Made by a program: the position numbers and the translations under genes. Source: Terrimonas sp. (lineage in GTDB: Bacteria; Bacteroidota; Bacteroidia; Chitinophagales; Chitinophagaceae). From it: 48,675 bases of DNA. This document shows, in pieces, positions 42,217 through 48,675 of this stretch. The notes under the pieces are model-generated. The model saw only the letters and a list, made by a program, of their open reading frames with translations. It was not told the DNA's origin and did not search any database. The stretch spans positions 1 through 48,675 of the forward strand of contig WGMO01000016.1 in NCBI GenBank assembly GCA_016125075.1. The letters run 5' to 3'. Position 1 is the first letter of the stretch. Each line of letters begins with the position of its first letter.

Positions 42217-43485
42217 ATGACAATAAAATCTTCAGCCATCAGGATCGCCACGATCTTCAGCGCCATTCTGATTGCGCTGATCGTTATCGTCCAGGTCATC
42301 TGGCTGAAAAGAGTATACCAGCTTGAACAAAGGGAATTCAATGCCAGGATATTGAATACGATCAAAGGGATCTATGAAGCCACTGGGGAAAAACTGTATA
42401 CCACCGCTCCCCATCTCAGCGACCTGGTGAGCAATCCCGAACCCTTTGTTTATTTTGCTAAGATCAGTTTACCGGCCAACACCAAACAGATTGAAGCCAA
42501 ACTGAAAGAAGGACTTATTGATTATAATGTATTCACTTTATGCCAGGCAGCCATCTATGAGGCGGCATCCAATAAAAATATTTATGAGCATGTAATCCCG
42601 TCTGCCAATTCTATGTATAAAACGGGAAAAAAATTCCCGGTCACCACCCAGCCCTATGACCACCTTACCCTTTATTTTCCCAACAGGAATAAGTATATCC
42701 TCTCGCAAATGAACTTCTGGGTCATTTCCAGTTTTTCCCTGCTGTTCATCCTGGTCATGTTTAGCATCGGGCTTTATCTCTTATTCAGGCAGAAATTCCT
42801 GAATGAGATCCAAAAAGACTTTATCCACAATTTCACCCATGAGTTCAAAACACCTGTAGCGGTACTGACCCTTGCCTCTGAAGTACTCAACAAAGAAGAT
42901 ATCCTGTCAAAACCCGGCAAATTGAAAACCTATGCCGGCATTGTATCCGATCAGACGCATTACCTCAAGGACCATTTGGAAAAACTGATCACGCTGGCAG
43001 CAACAGATGCCGTCGGTATCAAGTTGAACAGGGAAAGCCTGTCGCTACATGTCATCATCCAGAAAGCATTGGACAACCTGCAGCCGCTAATTGATGAAAA
43101 AAAAGCAGCGATCAGAACCGAATTTATGCCAGGCTCTGACAGGGTGCCTGCCGATAAGGACTATCTCAAAATTGTACTCATCAACCTTATTGACAATGCC
43201 CTTAAAAATGCCCAGCAACCACAGGTCCTGATCCGTACAATGGCAGGAAAAGAAAGTATCGCCTTTTCTGTCAGTGATAATGGCTCGGGGATCGAAAAAA
43301 AGCACCTGAAGAAGATATTTAAGAAATTTTACAGGGTTAAAAATGAAGAGACCTATAATTCAAAGGGATTGGGAATTGGGCTTAGCTTTGTAAAAGAGAT
43401 CGTTGCTGCTCACGGCGGAACAATCCATGCCAAAAGCATCCCCGGCCAGGGCAGCACCTTTACCGTATCATTACCCGTTTACTAA
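42217..43485 (+). CDS. Two-component sensor histidine kinase (RprX-like)
   Basis: 422 residues. Two membrane helices (about 10-30 and 168-190) flank a periplasmic domain of about 135 residues. The cytoplasmic part has HisKA with NFTHEFKTPVAVL (His208), then HATPase_c with NLIDNALKNA (N box), SDNGSGI and GLGIGLSFV. There is no HAMP or PAS domain. The plan resembles Bacteroidota RprX-type envelope sensors. It is 9 bp upstream of an OmpR-family regulator gene, so the pair is one operon. The signal is unknown. Confidence 0.93.
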   Translation: MTIKSSAIRIATIFSAILIALIVIVQVIWLKRVYQLEQREFNARILNTIKGIYEATGEKLYTTAPHLSDLVSNPEPFVYFAKISLPANTKQIEAKLKEGLIDYNVFTLCQAAIYEAASNKNIYEHVIPSANSMYKTGKKFPVTTQPYDHLTLYFPNRNKYILSQMNFWVISSFSLLFILVMFSIGLYLLFRQKFLNEIQKDFIHNFTHEFKTPVAVLTLASEVLNKEDILSKPGKLKTYAGIVSDQTHYLKDHLEKLITLAATDAVGIKLNRESLSLHVIIQKALDNLQPLIDEKKAAIRTEFMPGSDRVPADKDYLKIVLINLIDNALKNAQQPQVLIRTMAGKESIAFSVSDNGSGIEKKHLKKIFKKFYRVKNEETYNSKGLGIGLSFVKEIVAAHGGTIHAKSIPGQGSTFTVSLPVY

Positions 43486-43494
43486 TTATATCAT

Positions 43495-44184
43495 ATGATC
43501 AAAAAAATCAAAGTGCTACTGGCTGAAGATGATCAGCAACTTTCCTATGTAATCAAAGACCGGCTCGAGGATGTTGGCTTCGAGGTGTACAGTTGTACCG
43601 ATGGCGAAGCGGCATGGGAATCGTTTCAGAAATCAGATCCGGACATCTGTTTGCTGGATATCAATATGCCCCTGCGGGATGGGTATAGTGTCGCCAAAAA
43701 GATCAGGCAGAAAAGCGATGTCATTCCTATCCTTTTCATTACCGCCATGTCGATGGAGAATGATAAAATCAAAGGTTTTCAGACCGGTGCTGACGACTAT
43801 ATCACCAAGCCATTTAATATCAATGAACTCCTGCTGAGAATGAATGTCTTTATCCGCCGTAATAAAATGCTGGTAAAAGACACTCCTTTTGAATATACCC
43901 TGGGTAACCTGAAATTCACCCCGGCAGAATTGAAACTGATCAATGGGGACCATAAAACGATCCTGACCCAAAGGGAAGCCGACCTGCTTGAATTTTTCTG
44001 CCTCCATCCCAATAAAGTATTAAAACGGGAGGATGTACTGACCCATGTATGGGGTAAAAGTGATTTTTTCCTGGGTCGCAGTATGGACGTCTTTATCACT
44101 AAACTCAGGAAACACCTTTCGTCTGAAAAAAATATTAGTATTGAAACCATACATGGTATTGGCTATCGGTTTGTATTACAGTGA
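43495..44184 (+). CDS. OmpR/PhoB-family response regulator
   Basis: 229 residues. The REC domain (1-120) has acidic EDD (11-13), phospho-acceptor Asp55 in CLLDINMPLRDG, Thr in FITAMS, and Lys in YITKPF. The C-terminal winged helix (about 135-229) has LTQREADLLEFFCLHPNKVL, RSMDVFITKLRKHL and IETIHGIGYRF. It is the partner of the kinase 9 bp upstream. Target genes cannot be inferred. Confidence 0.95.
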   Translation: MIKKIKVLLAEDDQQLSYVIKDRLEDVGFEVYSCTDGEAAWESFQKSDPDICLLDINMPLRDGYSVAKKIRQKSDVIPILFITAMSMENDKIKGFQTGADDYITKPFNINELLLRMNVFIRRNKMLVKDTPFEYTLGNLKFTPAELKLINGDHKTILTQREADLLEFFCLHPNKVLKREDVLTHVWGKSDFFLGRSMDVFITKLRKHLSSEKNISIETIHGIGYRFVLQ

Positions 44185-44207
44185 AATTTTCCTTAAGAAA
44201 AACAAGT

Positions 44208-44726
44208 ATGAATAAAAATTCCAAAACCTTGAATAAAAGACAAGACTATATATCCTGGGATGAATATTTTATGGGGGTGGCCCTGTTGTCGGCCAAAAGG
44301 AGCAAGGATCCCAGTACCCAGGTGGGAGCCTGTATTGTAAATGAAAAAAATAAGATTGTCGGTGCCGGCTATAACGGGCTGCCCACCGGGTGCCACGACG
44401 ACGATTTTCCCTGGGAAAAACAGGGAGAATACCTCGACACCAAATATCCCTATATCTGTCATGCCGAATTGAATGCCATATTAAACAATATCGGTATGGA
44501 CCTCCAGGGTTGCAAGATCTATACCGCCCTCTTCCCCTGTAATGAATGTTCAAAAGCCATCATACAATCCGGAATTACAGAAGTGATCTATCTTTCCGAT
44601 AAATATGAAGGGAATGATGTTTTTAAAGCCTCTAAACACATGCTCAATACGGCTGGCGTCAGGTACAGGAAGGTTAATTCATCGCTGGATAAACTGGAAT
44701 TATCCTTCCATGAAAAAGATGTCTGA
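44208..44726 (+). CDS. dCMP/CMP deaminase family protein
   Basis: 172 residues from the ATG at 44208; a GTG at 44181, overlapping the upstream stop, is possible. The zinc site is complete: CHAELNA (His85, Glu87) and PCNECSK (Cys111, Cys114). The dCMP deaminase pattern RSKDPSTQVGACIV, GAGYNGLPTGCHDDDFPW and HAELNAILN is clear. It deaminates dCMP to dUMP for thymidylate synthesis in the cytoplasm. It lies 23 bp after the response regulator and may share its transcript. Confidence 0.92.
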   Translation: MNKNSKTLNKRQDYISWDEYFMGVALLSAKRSKDPSTQVGACIVNEKNKIVGAGYNGLPTGCHDDDFPWEKQGEYLDTKYPYICHAELNAILNNIGMDLQGCKIYTALFPCNECSKAIIQSGITEVIYLSDKYEGNDVFKASKHMLNTAGVRYRKVNSSLDKLELSFHEKDV

Positions 44727-44820
44727 TGCTTTTTAATATAACTGCACACGAGCCCAAATAGCCCGGGAGGAACAATTCCTGAATCTATAAATCGTCTTCT
44801 AACCCCAGCTAAAACAAGCG

Positions 44821-44828
44821 TAGATTTG
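44821..44828 (+). promoter_or_regulatory. -7 promoter element directly before the helicase start
   Basis: TAGATTTG is a perfect TAnnTTTG and ends 4 bp before the ATG at 44833. The usual start site 5-8 nt downstream falls on the ATG, so the mRNA would be leaderless or nearly so. No TTG is visible at -33. Confidence 0.55.
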
Positions 44829-44832
44829 CGGG

Positions 44833-46158
44833 ATGGAGCATCAACAGGATTATTTTGGTAAGATACTGGAAAAGTTAAATATCAAAGCACTCAATGCCAT
44901 GCAGCAAACGGCCATTGAATCTTTTGAAAACAATAATAATTTACTGCTCCTTTCAGCCACCGGGTCGGGCAAGACCCTGGCCTTTCTCTTACCGCTTTTA
45001 CAACTGCTGGACAGCCCGGTAGCAACATCAAAGGCCATGATTATTGTCCCGTCAAGAGAACTTGCCCTGCAAATAGAATCCGTTTTCAAGTCGATGGGTA
45101 CACCCTGGAAAGTAACCTGTTGCTATGGAGGTCATAAAAGAGAGATTGAAGAAAATAATTTAAAACAGGCCCCTGCACTCCTGGTCGGAACGCCTGGCAG
45201 ACTGGCCGATCATATCCGGAGGGGGAATATCACCACTGGAACTATTGAAACGCTGATTCTGGATGAATTTGATAAATCCCTGGAATTGGGTTTTGCAGAT
45301 GAAATGTCATCGATCATCGGCGCATTGCCTCATATCAGAAAAAGGATATTGACCTCTGCAACGGAATCAGTGGATATCCCGGATTTTGTCGGCATGATGG
45401 AAACTTTAAAACTCGATTTTTTAAAAGACGGTGATGAAGAGACCGGGTTATCCGTAAAAGTTCTGAAAAGTGAAGACAAAGACAAACTCGAAAGCCTTTT
45501 CCGGCTCATCTGTATGCTGGGCAACAGGTCGGCCATTATTTTCTGCAATCACAGGGAATCGGTTGAACGTACCAGTAATTTTCTGAATTCGAAAGACCTC
45601 CTCAATGTATATTATCATGGCGCCATGGAGCAACAGGAAAGGGATGCTGCCTTATGTAAGTTCAGGAACGGGACCTCCAATGTACTTGTTACCACCGACC
45701 TGGCGGCACGGGGGCTTGACATTGCACATATCCGTTATATTATACATTATCACCTGCCGGGTACTGAAGATATTTTCACTCACCGCAATGGGAGAACGGC
45801 CCGCATGGATGCCTCCGGTACGGCTATCCTGATATTATCTCCGGAAGAAAAGCTGCCCGCTTATATCGACCCGGATGCTGAAATGATAGATTTACCGGGA
45901 ACCCTAACCCTCCCTGAAAAACCCAAATGGTCAACCTTATTTATCGCGGCAGGCAAAAAAGATAAAGTCAATAAAGTTGATATTGTGGGGTTCCTCTCCC
46001 ATAAAGGTTTATTAAAAAAGGAAGATATCGGCCTGATTGAAGTAAAAGACTTCTTTTCTTTTGCTGCAGTAAAAAAGATAAAAGTGAGCCATACCCTTCA
46101 GATGATCAAAGACCAGAAATTAAAAAACAAGAAAATAAAAATTGCCGTGGCCAAATGA
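44833..46158 (+). CDS. DEAD-box RNA helicase with variant motifs
   Basis: 441 residues. Q-motif-like FGKILEKLNIKALNAMQQTA; motif I SATGSGKT (41-48); Ia PSRELALQ; Ib TPGRLADH; II LDEFDKS (Asp144-Asp147, DEFD instead of DEAD); III TSAT; V TDLAARGLDIAH; VI HRNGRTAR instead of HRxGRTGR. The core is complete and probably active. A C-terminal domain (about 360-441) ends in a Lys-rich tail typical of RNA binding, similar in place to the DbpA-type domain. The role is probably ribosome assembly or RNA turnover; the variant motifs look lineage-specific. Confidence 0.9.
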   Translation: MEHQQDYFGKILEKLNIKALNAMQQTAIESFENNNNLLLLSATGSGKTLAFLLPLLQLLDSPVATSKAMIIVPSRELALQIESVFKSMGTPWKVTCCYGGHKREIEENNLKQAPALLVGTPGRLADHIRRGNITTGTIETLILDEFDKSLELGFADEMSSIIGALPHIRKRILTSATESVDIPDFVGMMETLKLDFLKDGDEETGLSVKVLKSEDKDKLESLFRLICMLGNRSAIIFCNHRESVERTSNFLNSKDLLNVYYHGAMEQQERDAALCKFRNGTSNVLVTTDLAARGLDIAHIRYIIHYHLPGTEDIFTHRNGRTARMDASGTAILILSPEEKLPAYIDPDAEMIDLPGTLTLPEKPKWSTLFIAAGKKDKVNKVDIVGFLSHKGLLKKEDIGLIEVKDFFSFAAVKKIKVSHTLQMIKDQKLKNKKIKIAVAK

Positions 46159-46171
46159 TCCACTTCAACAT

Positions 46172-47344
46172 TTATTTTTCTGTTGACGAACGGGTTCCGC
46201 TATACAATTCATATTCCAATAGCCTGCAATCAATCTTACTGGTATAAAATTCCAGCCTCCGGGTAGCTTTTAACCCGATCTTCTTGGCCAGTTCCAGGTT
46301 GCCGGTAAACACATAACCGAAATATCCCTTACAATGTTTTTTCATAAAATCTCCGATCCTGCCATAGGTGATTTCAAGTTCCTGCACGGCTCCCAACCGT
46401 TCTCCGTATTCGGGATTGACAAAAAATATTCCGGGCACGTTTTCCGGAACTTCGGTATCGGCAAAATCACATACCGAAAATTCAATCAGACCGGCCACGC
46501 CAGCAGCAATAGCGTTCTTCCGGGCATTCTCCACGGCCCGGGCACTATTATCAGTAGCAATGATTTTAAGACCCAGCACTTCCCTGATCTGTTCTTCCAG
46601 CAAGGCATCCTCTTTCCTGTATACCGCCTCATCATAGCCCTTCAGGTGCATAAAAGCATATTGATTCCTGAACAACCCGGGGCACCGGTGGGTAGCGATC
46701 ATGGCGGCTTCAATGGCCAGGGTGCCCGAACCACACATGGGGTTCACAAATGGCGACTTTTTATCCCAGCGGGTTGCAGAAATGGTGGCAGCAGCCAATG
46801 ACTCGAGCATAGGTGCCAGGCCGGGTAGCTTTCGATAACCATGCCTGCCCAGGGAATCCCCGGAGGTATCAATGAATAGTTCCGCCTGCTCATTTTTCCA
46901 AAAAAGGTGAATGACGGCGCCCGTTAGTGCCGAGCCTGTTGAAGGCCGCTCCCCTCTTTTTTCCCGGACCCTGTCAACGATGGCATCCTTCACGCGCAGG
47001 TTGGCAAACATGCTGTTGTTGATGGTGGGATTATTGACATTACTGGTGACAGAAAAATACCCCTGTTCCGGCAAAATTTCTTCCCAGGGAAAATCAAAAA
47101 CCTTCCGGTATATGTCTCCGGCATCATCAGCTTCAAATTGCTTGAGGCTGTACAACACCTGGCTGGCACATCGCAGGTTCAGGTTGAGTTTGATGCATTC
47201 ATTGATGCAAGCGGATATCCGGACACCGGTGATGAATCTTTCCTCGACAGAAAAACCTAGTGCTATCACCTCCTCTTCCAAGTAAGGAGGGATGCGTTTG
47301 GGGCAGGTAATGATGACGGTACTTTTTTCCGAGAATACATCCAT
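46172..47344 (-). CDS. THUMP-domain SAM-dependent RNA methyltransferase (RlmL N-terminal-like)
   Basis: 390 residues from the ATG at 47344 (MDVFSEKSTVIITCPKRI); a GTG at 47377 is the alternative. The N-terminal THUMP (about 45-155) has SQVLYSLKQFEADDAGDIYR and SMFANLRVKDAIVDRVREKRGERP. The methyltransferase domain has NPMCGSGTLAIEAAM (motif I), IIATDNSARAV and FFVNPEYGERLG (motif IV). The family makes N2-methylguanosine in 23S rRNA or tRNA. Two motif changes from the usual form are DPMCGSGT to NPMCGSGT and NPPY to NPEY. Confidence 0.88.
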   Translation of the reverse strand: MDVFSEKSTVIITCPKRIPPYLEEEVIALGFSVEERFITGVRISACINECIKLNLNLRCASQVLYSLKQFEADDAGDIYRKVFDFPWEEILPEQGYFSVTSNVNNPTINNSMFANLRVKDAIVDRVREKRGERPSTGSALTGAVIHLFWKNEQAELFIDTSGDSLGRHGYRKLPGLAPMLESLAAATISATRWDKKSPFVNPMCGSGTLAIEAAMIATHRCPGLFRNQYAFMHLKGYDEAVYRKEDALLEEQIREVLGLKIIATDNSARAVENARKNAIAAGVAGLIEFSVCDFADTEVPENVPGIFFVNPEYGERLGAVQELEITYGRIGDFMKKHCKGYFGYVFTGNLELAKKIGLKATRRLEFYTSKIDCRLLEYELYSGTRSSTEK

Positions 47345-47590
47345 AGTAAGGCTAAAGGTAAAATCTTTATAGCCCACAAAGCAATGAAATATATTTTTGT
47401 CACTTCCTGTTTATGAGTTAAACAATCCATATTTATGATAGCAAGAGCATTGACTGTAACCAAAAAGGCGAAGAACGGATTCAATTTTATGGTAAGCAGG
47501 GATACAATTACAGTCTGGGGTCTTATGAAATTGAAGATCCCAATATTGATTAAACAGGAAAGGATCGTTGAAAAGAAAGGGGCGTTTTGT

Positions 47591-47932
47591 TTACCAGGAC
47601 ATGACTCTATATCCAATTATTAATAAGACAATTACGAAAAGTGTGGTATAAATAAGTTTATTATACCGGGCCAGCCAGTTGGGAAGATAAATATCAAAAT
47701 TATCGTTGGTGGCATCTGAATACTTCCTGGCCGCCAGTGTCACCGGGCAAACGTTTTTAAATATCAACAAGACCAGCCCTTCCAGTAGCACCAGCGCAAT
47801 CCCGATCCAAACCCATTTATTAATGGTATTGGTAATGGCAGCATAGTATAAATAAAAAATAACCCCATTGAAAAATAACCAGATAAGGGTGTGAACCCAT
47901 TTGATCAGTACCAGTTTTTGCGACTTATTCAT
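47591..47932 (-). CDS. Small four-helix membrane protein (DUF2784-like)
   Basis: 113 residues with four hydrophobic segments: IKWVHTLIWLFFNGVIFYLY, WVWIGIALVLLEGLVLLIF, a weak one, and LIYTTLFVIVLLIIGYRV. A conserved-looking loop, NVCPVTLAARKYSD, and NFDIYLPNWLARYN lie between them. The Cys-Pro-x-Thr loop resembles DUF2784-type membrane proteins, a tentative match. Function unknown. The upstream 204 bp (47933-48136) show no clear promoter; an imperfect palindrome, ACCTAATATTGAGGT, lies at about 48046. Confidence 0.65.
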   Translation of the reverse strand: MNKSQKLVLIKWVHTLIWLFFNGVIFYLYYAAITNTINKWVWIGIALVLLEGLVLLIFKNVCPVTLAARKYSDATNDNFDIYLPNWLARYNKLIYTTLFVIVLLIIGYRVMSW

Positions 47933-48136
47933 CCGCTTGCTTTTTTAAGCCAGGTTGATAACAAATCCATTGTACACCTGAAGGCCCCTGCACCTAAAAT
48001 CAAGTTAATCAAAAAATCTCATCCCTTCCGTTTATAAAAATGTTGACCTAATATTGAGGTAATTTTCAATCATTAAACTGTATGGATCCTGTTCCCCCGA
48101 TAAACTCAAAATTCATCAAGCTTAAATACTTTAAAA

Positions 48137-48661
48137 ATGAATGCTTCAGAACTGAGGAAGATCCAGGCTCCCTTAAAAGAAAAATACAGAAGCGACCCCA
48201 CATCTGCAATCATCACTTTAAAAGCAAAGGGAAATATCGGCGAAGGCATTTCCTGTAAAATCGATACCGTAAAATCAATAGTGGAAGCAGGCCTGCATCC
48301 GGCAACCGGTGGTAACGGAACCCTGATCTGTTCCGGGGATATGTTACTGGAAGCCCTGGTGGCCTGTGCCGGCGTAACCATGCAGGCAGTTGCCACTGCC
48401 ATTGAAATTGATATCCGGAAAGGGTCAGTTTTTGCCGAAGGGGATCTTGATTTCAAAGGAACCCTGGGTGTAACCAAAGAAGTACCGGTAGGGTTTTCAG
48501 CCATCCGGTTAAACTTCGAAATTGAATCTGATGCCGGGGAAGAACAGATCGCCAACCTGAAAAAGCTTACCGAAAGGTATTGTGTCGTTTACCAAACCCT
48601 GGTAAAAGGGGTGGCAATTGAAACCGGTTTCCACAATACCCCCACAAAAAAACCCGCCTGA
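48137..48661 (+). CDS. OsmC/Ohr-family protein
   Basis: 174 residues. The OsmC fold shows LICSGDMLLEALVACAGVTM, with the first catalytic Cys in ACAG, and LTERYCVVYQTL, with the second Cys in YCVV. The Cys pair reduces organic hydroperoxides in Ohr and OsmC. The N-terminal 40 residues (ELRKIQAPLKEKYRSDP) are longer than in Ohr and fit the OsmC-like branch seen in Bacteroidota. It is cytoplasmic. It ends in a hairpin that includes its stop codon. Confidence 0.9.
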   Translation: MNASELRKIQAPLKEKYRSDPTSAIITLKAKGNIGEGISCKIDTVKSIVEAGLHPATGGNGTLICSGDMLLEALVACAGVTMQAVATAIEIDIRKGSVFAEGDLDFKGTLGVTKEVPVGFSAIRLNFEIESDAGEEQIANLKKLTERYCVVYQTLVKGVAIETGFHNTPTKKPA

Positions 48662-48670
48662 AGCGGGTTT
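48650..48670 (+). terminator. Hairpin overlapping the OsmC stop codon
   Basis: AAACCCGC (48650-48657) pairs with GCGGGTTT (48663-48670) around CTGAA, and the loop holds part of the TGA stop (48659-48661). The T-run is short (three T) and the window ends at 48675, so its strength is uncertain. Confidence 0.65.
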
Positions 48671-48675
48671 ATGGG

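Noticed and set aside
47435-47623. 62-codon plus-strand frame
   Set aside because: Overlaps the end of the convergent membrane protein and is less protein-like than the alternative frame at 47422-47553.

Overview
The window looks like chromosomal DNA of a gliding-type Bacteroidota, most likely Chitinophagaceae or a close relative. It has type IX secretion genes (a cargo with a type B C-terminal sorting domain, PorP/SprF and a PorE-like protein), Bacteroidota promoters (TTG / TAnnTTTG), many small secreted beta-barrel proteins, and lineage-typical variants of housekeeping proteins. I see no phage, insertion sequence or CRISPR array.

Layout. 0-5 kb (+): a repeat-rich T9SS cargo (5' end outside the window), PorP/SprF and a PorE-like OmpA protein, closed by a near-perfect bidirectional terminator. 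5-10.7 kb (-): a CzcCBA-type heavy-metal RND efflux operon. 10.8-15 kb (-): an operon of MprF (aminoacyl-lipid synthase/flippase), an AcvB/VirJ-like hydrolase and an outer-membrane protein. 15-21 kb: a Lys-rich KKDG-repeat protein, a small barrel protein, a glucose-1-dehydrogenase-like SDR, a 1141-residue GH18-deacetylase-GT2 fusion and a small protein. 21-28 kb (-): a cytochrome c / porin / cytochrome c operon, a universal stress protein, a PepSY-like protein, a hybrid kinase with REC and HPt, a small membrane protein and a LytTR response regulator. 28-35.9 kb: GH88 hydrolase, ABC-F ATPase, triple-repeat lipoprotein, SGNH esterase, GNAT, and a run of small secreted proteins. 36-39.6 kb (-): the complete oxidative pentose phosphate operon gnd-zwf-pgl. 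39.7-48.7 kb: tRNA-Thr(CGT), GH5 glucanase, PHP phosphoesterase, a kinase/OmpR pair, dCMP deaminase, DEAD-box helicase, THUMP methyltransferase, a membrane protein and OsmC.

The most interesting signal is regulatory. Six intergenic regions between 10.7 and 27.4 kb, all upstream of minus-strand transcription units, carry an 8-base direct repeat (about TCGGTGAA on the plus strand) at an exact 21-bp period, and in each the proximal copy lies 29-31 bp from a -7-like element. The units are the metal efflux operon, the KKDG protein, an 86-residue protein, the cytochrome-porin operon, the PepSY-like protein, and a terminator-ended leader or small RNA in front of a tiny membrane protein. A 21-bp period of direct repeats is the classic layout of LytTR binding sites. 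A LytTR response regulator lies next to the sixth region, and a hybrid kinase ending in HPt lies just beyond it. I propose a local LytTR-controlled envelope/metal/electron-transfer stress regulon. This rests on pattern reading only.
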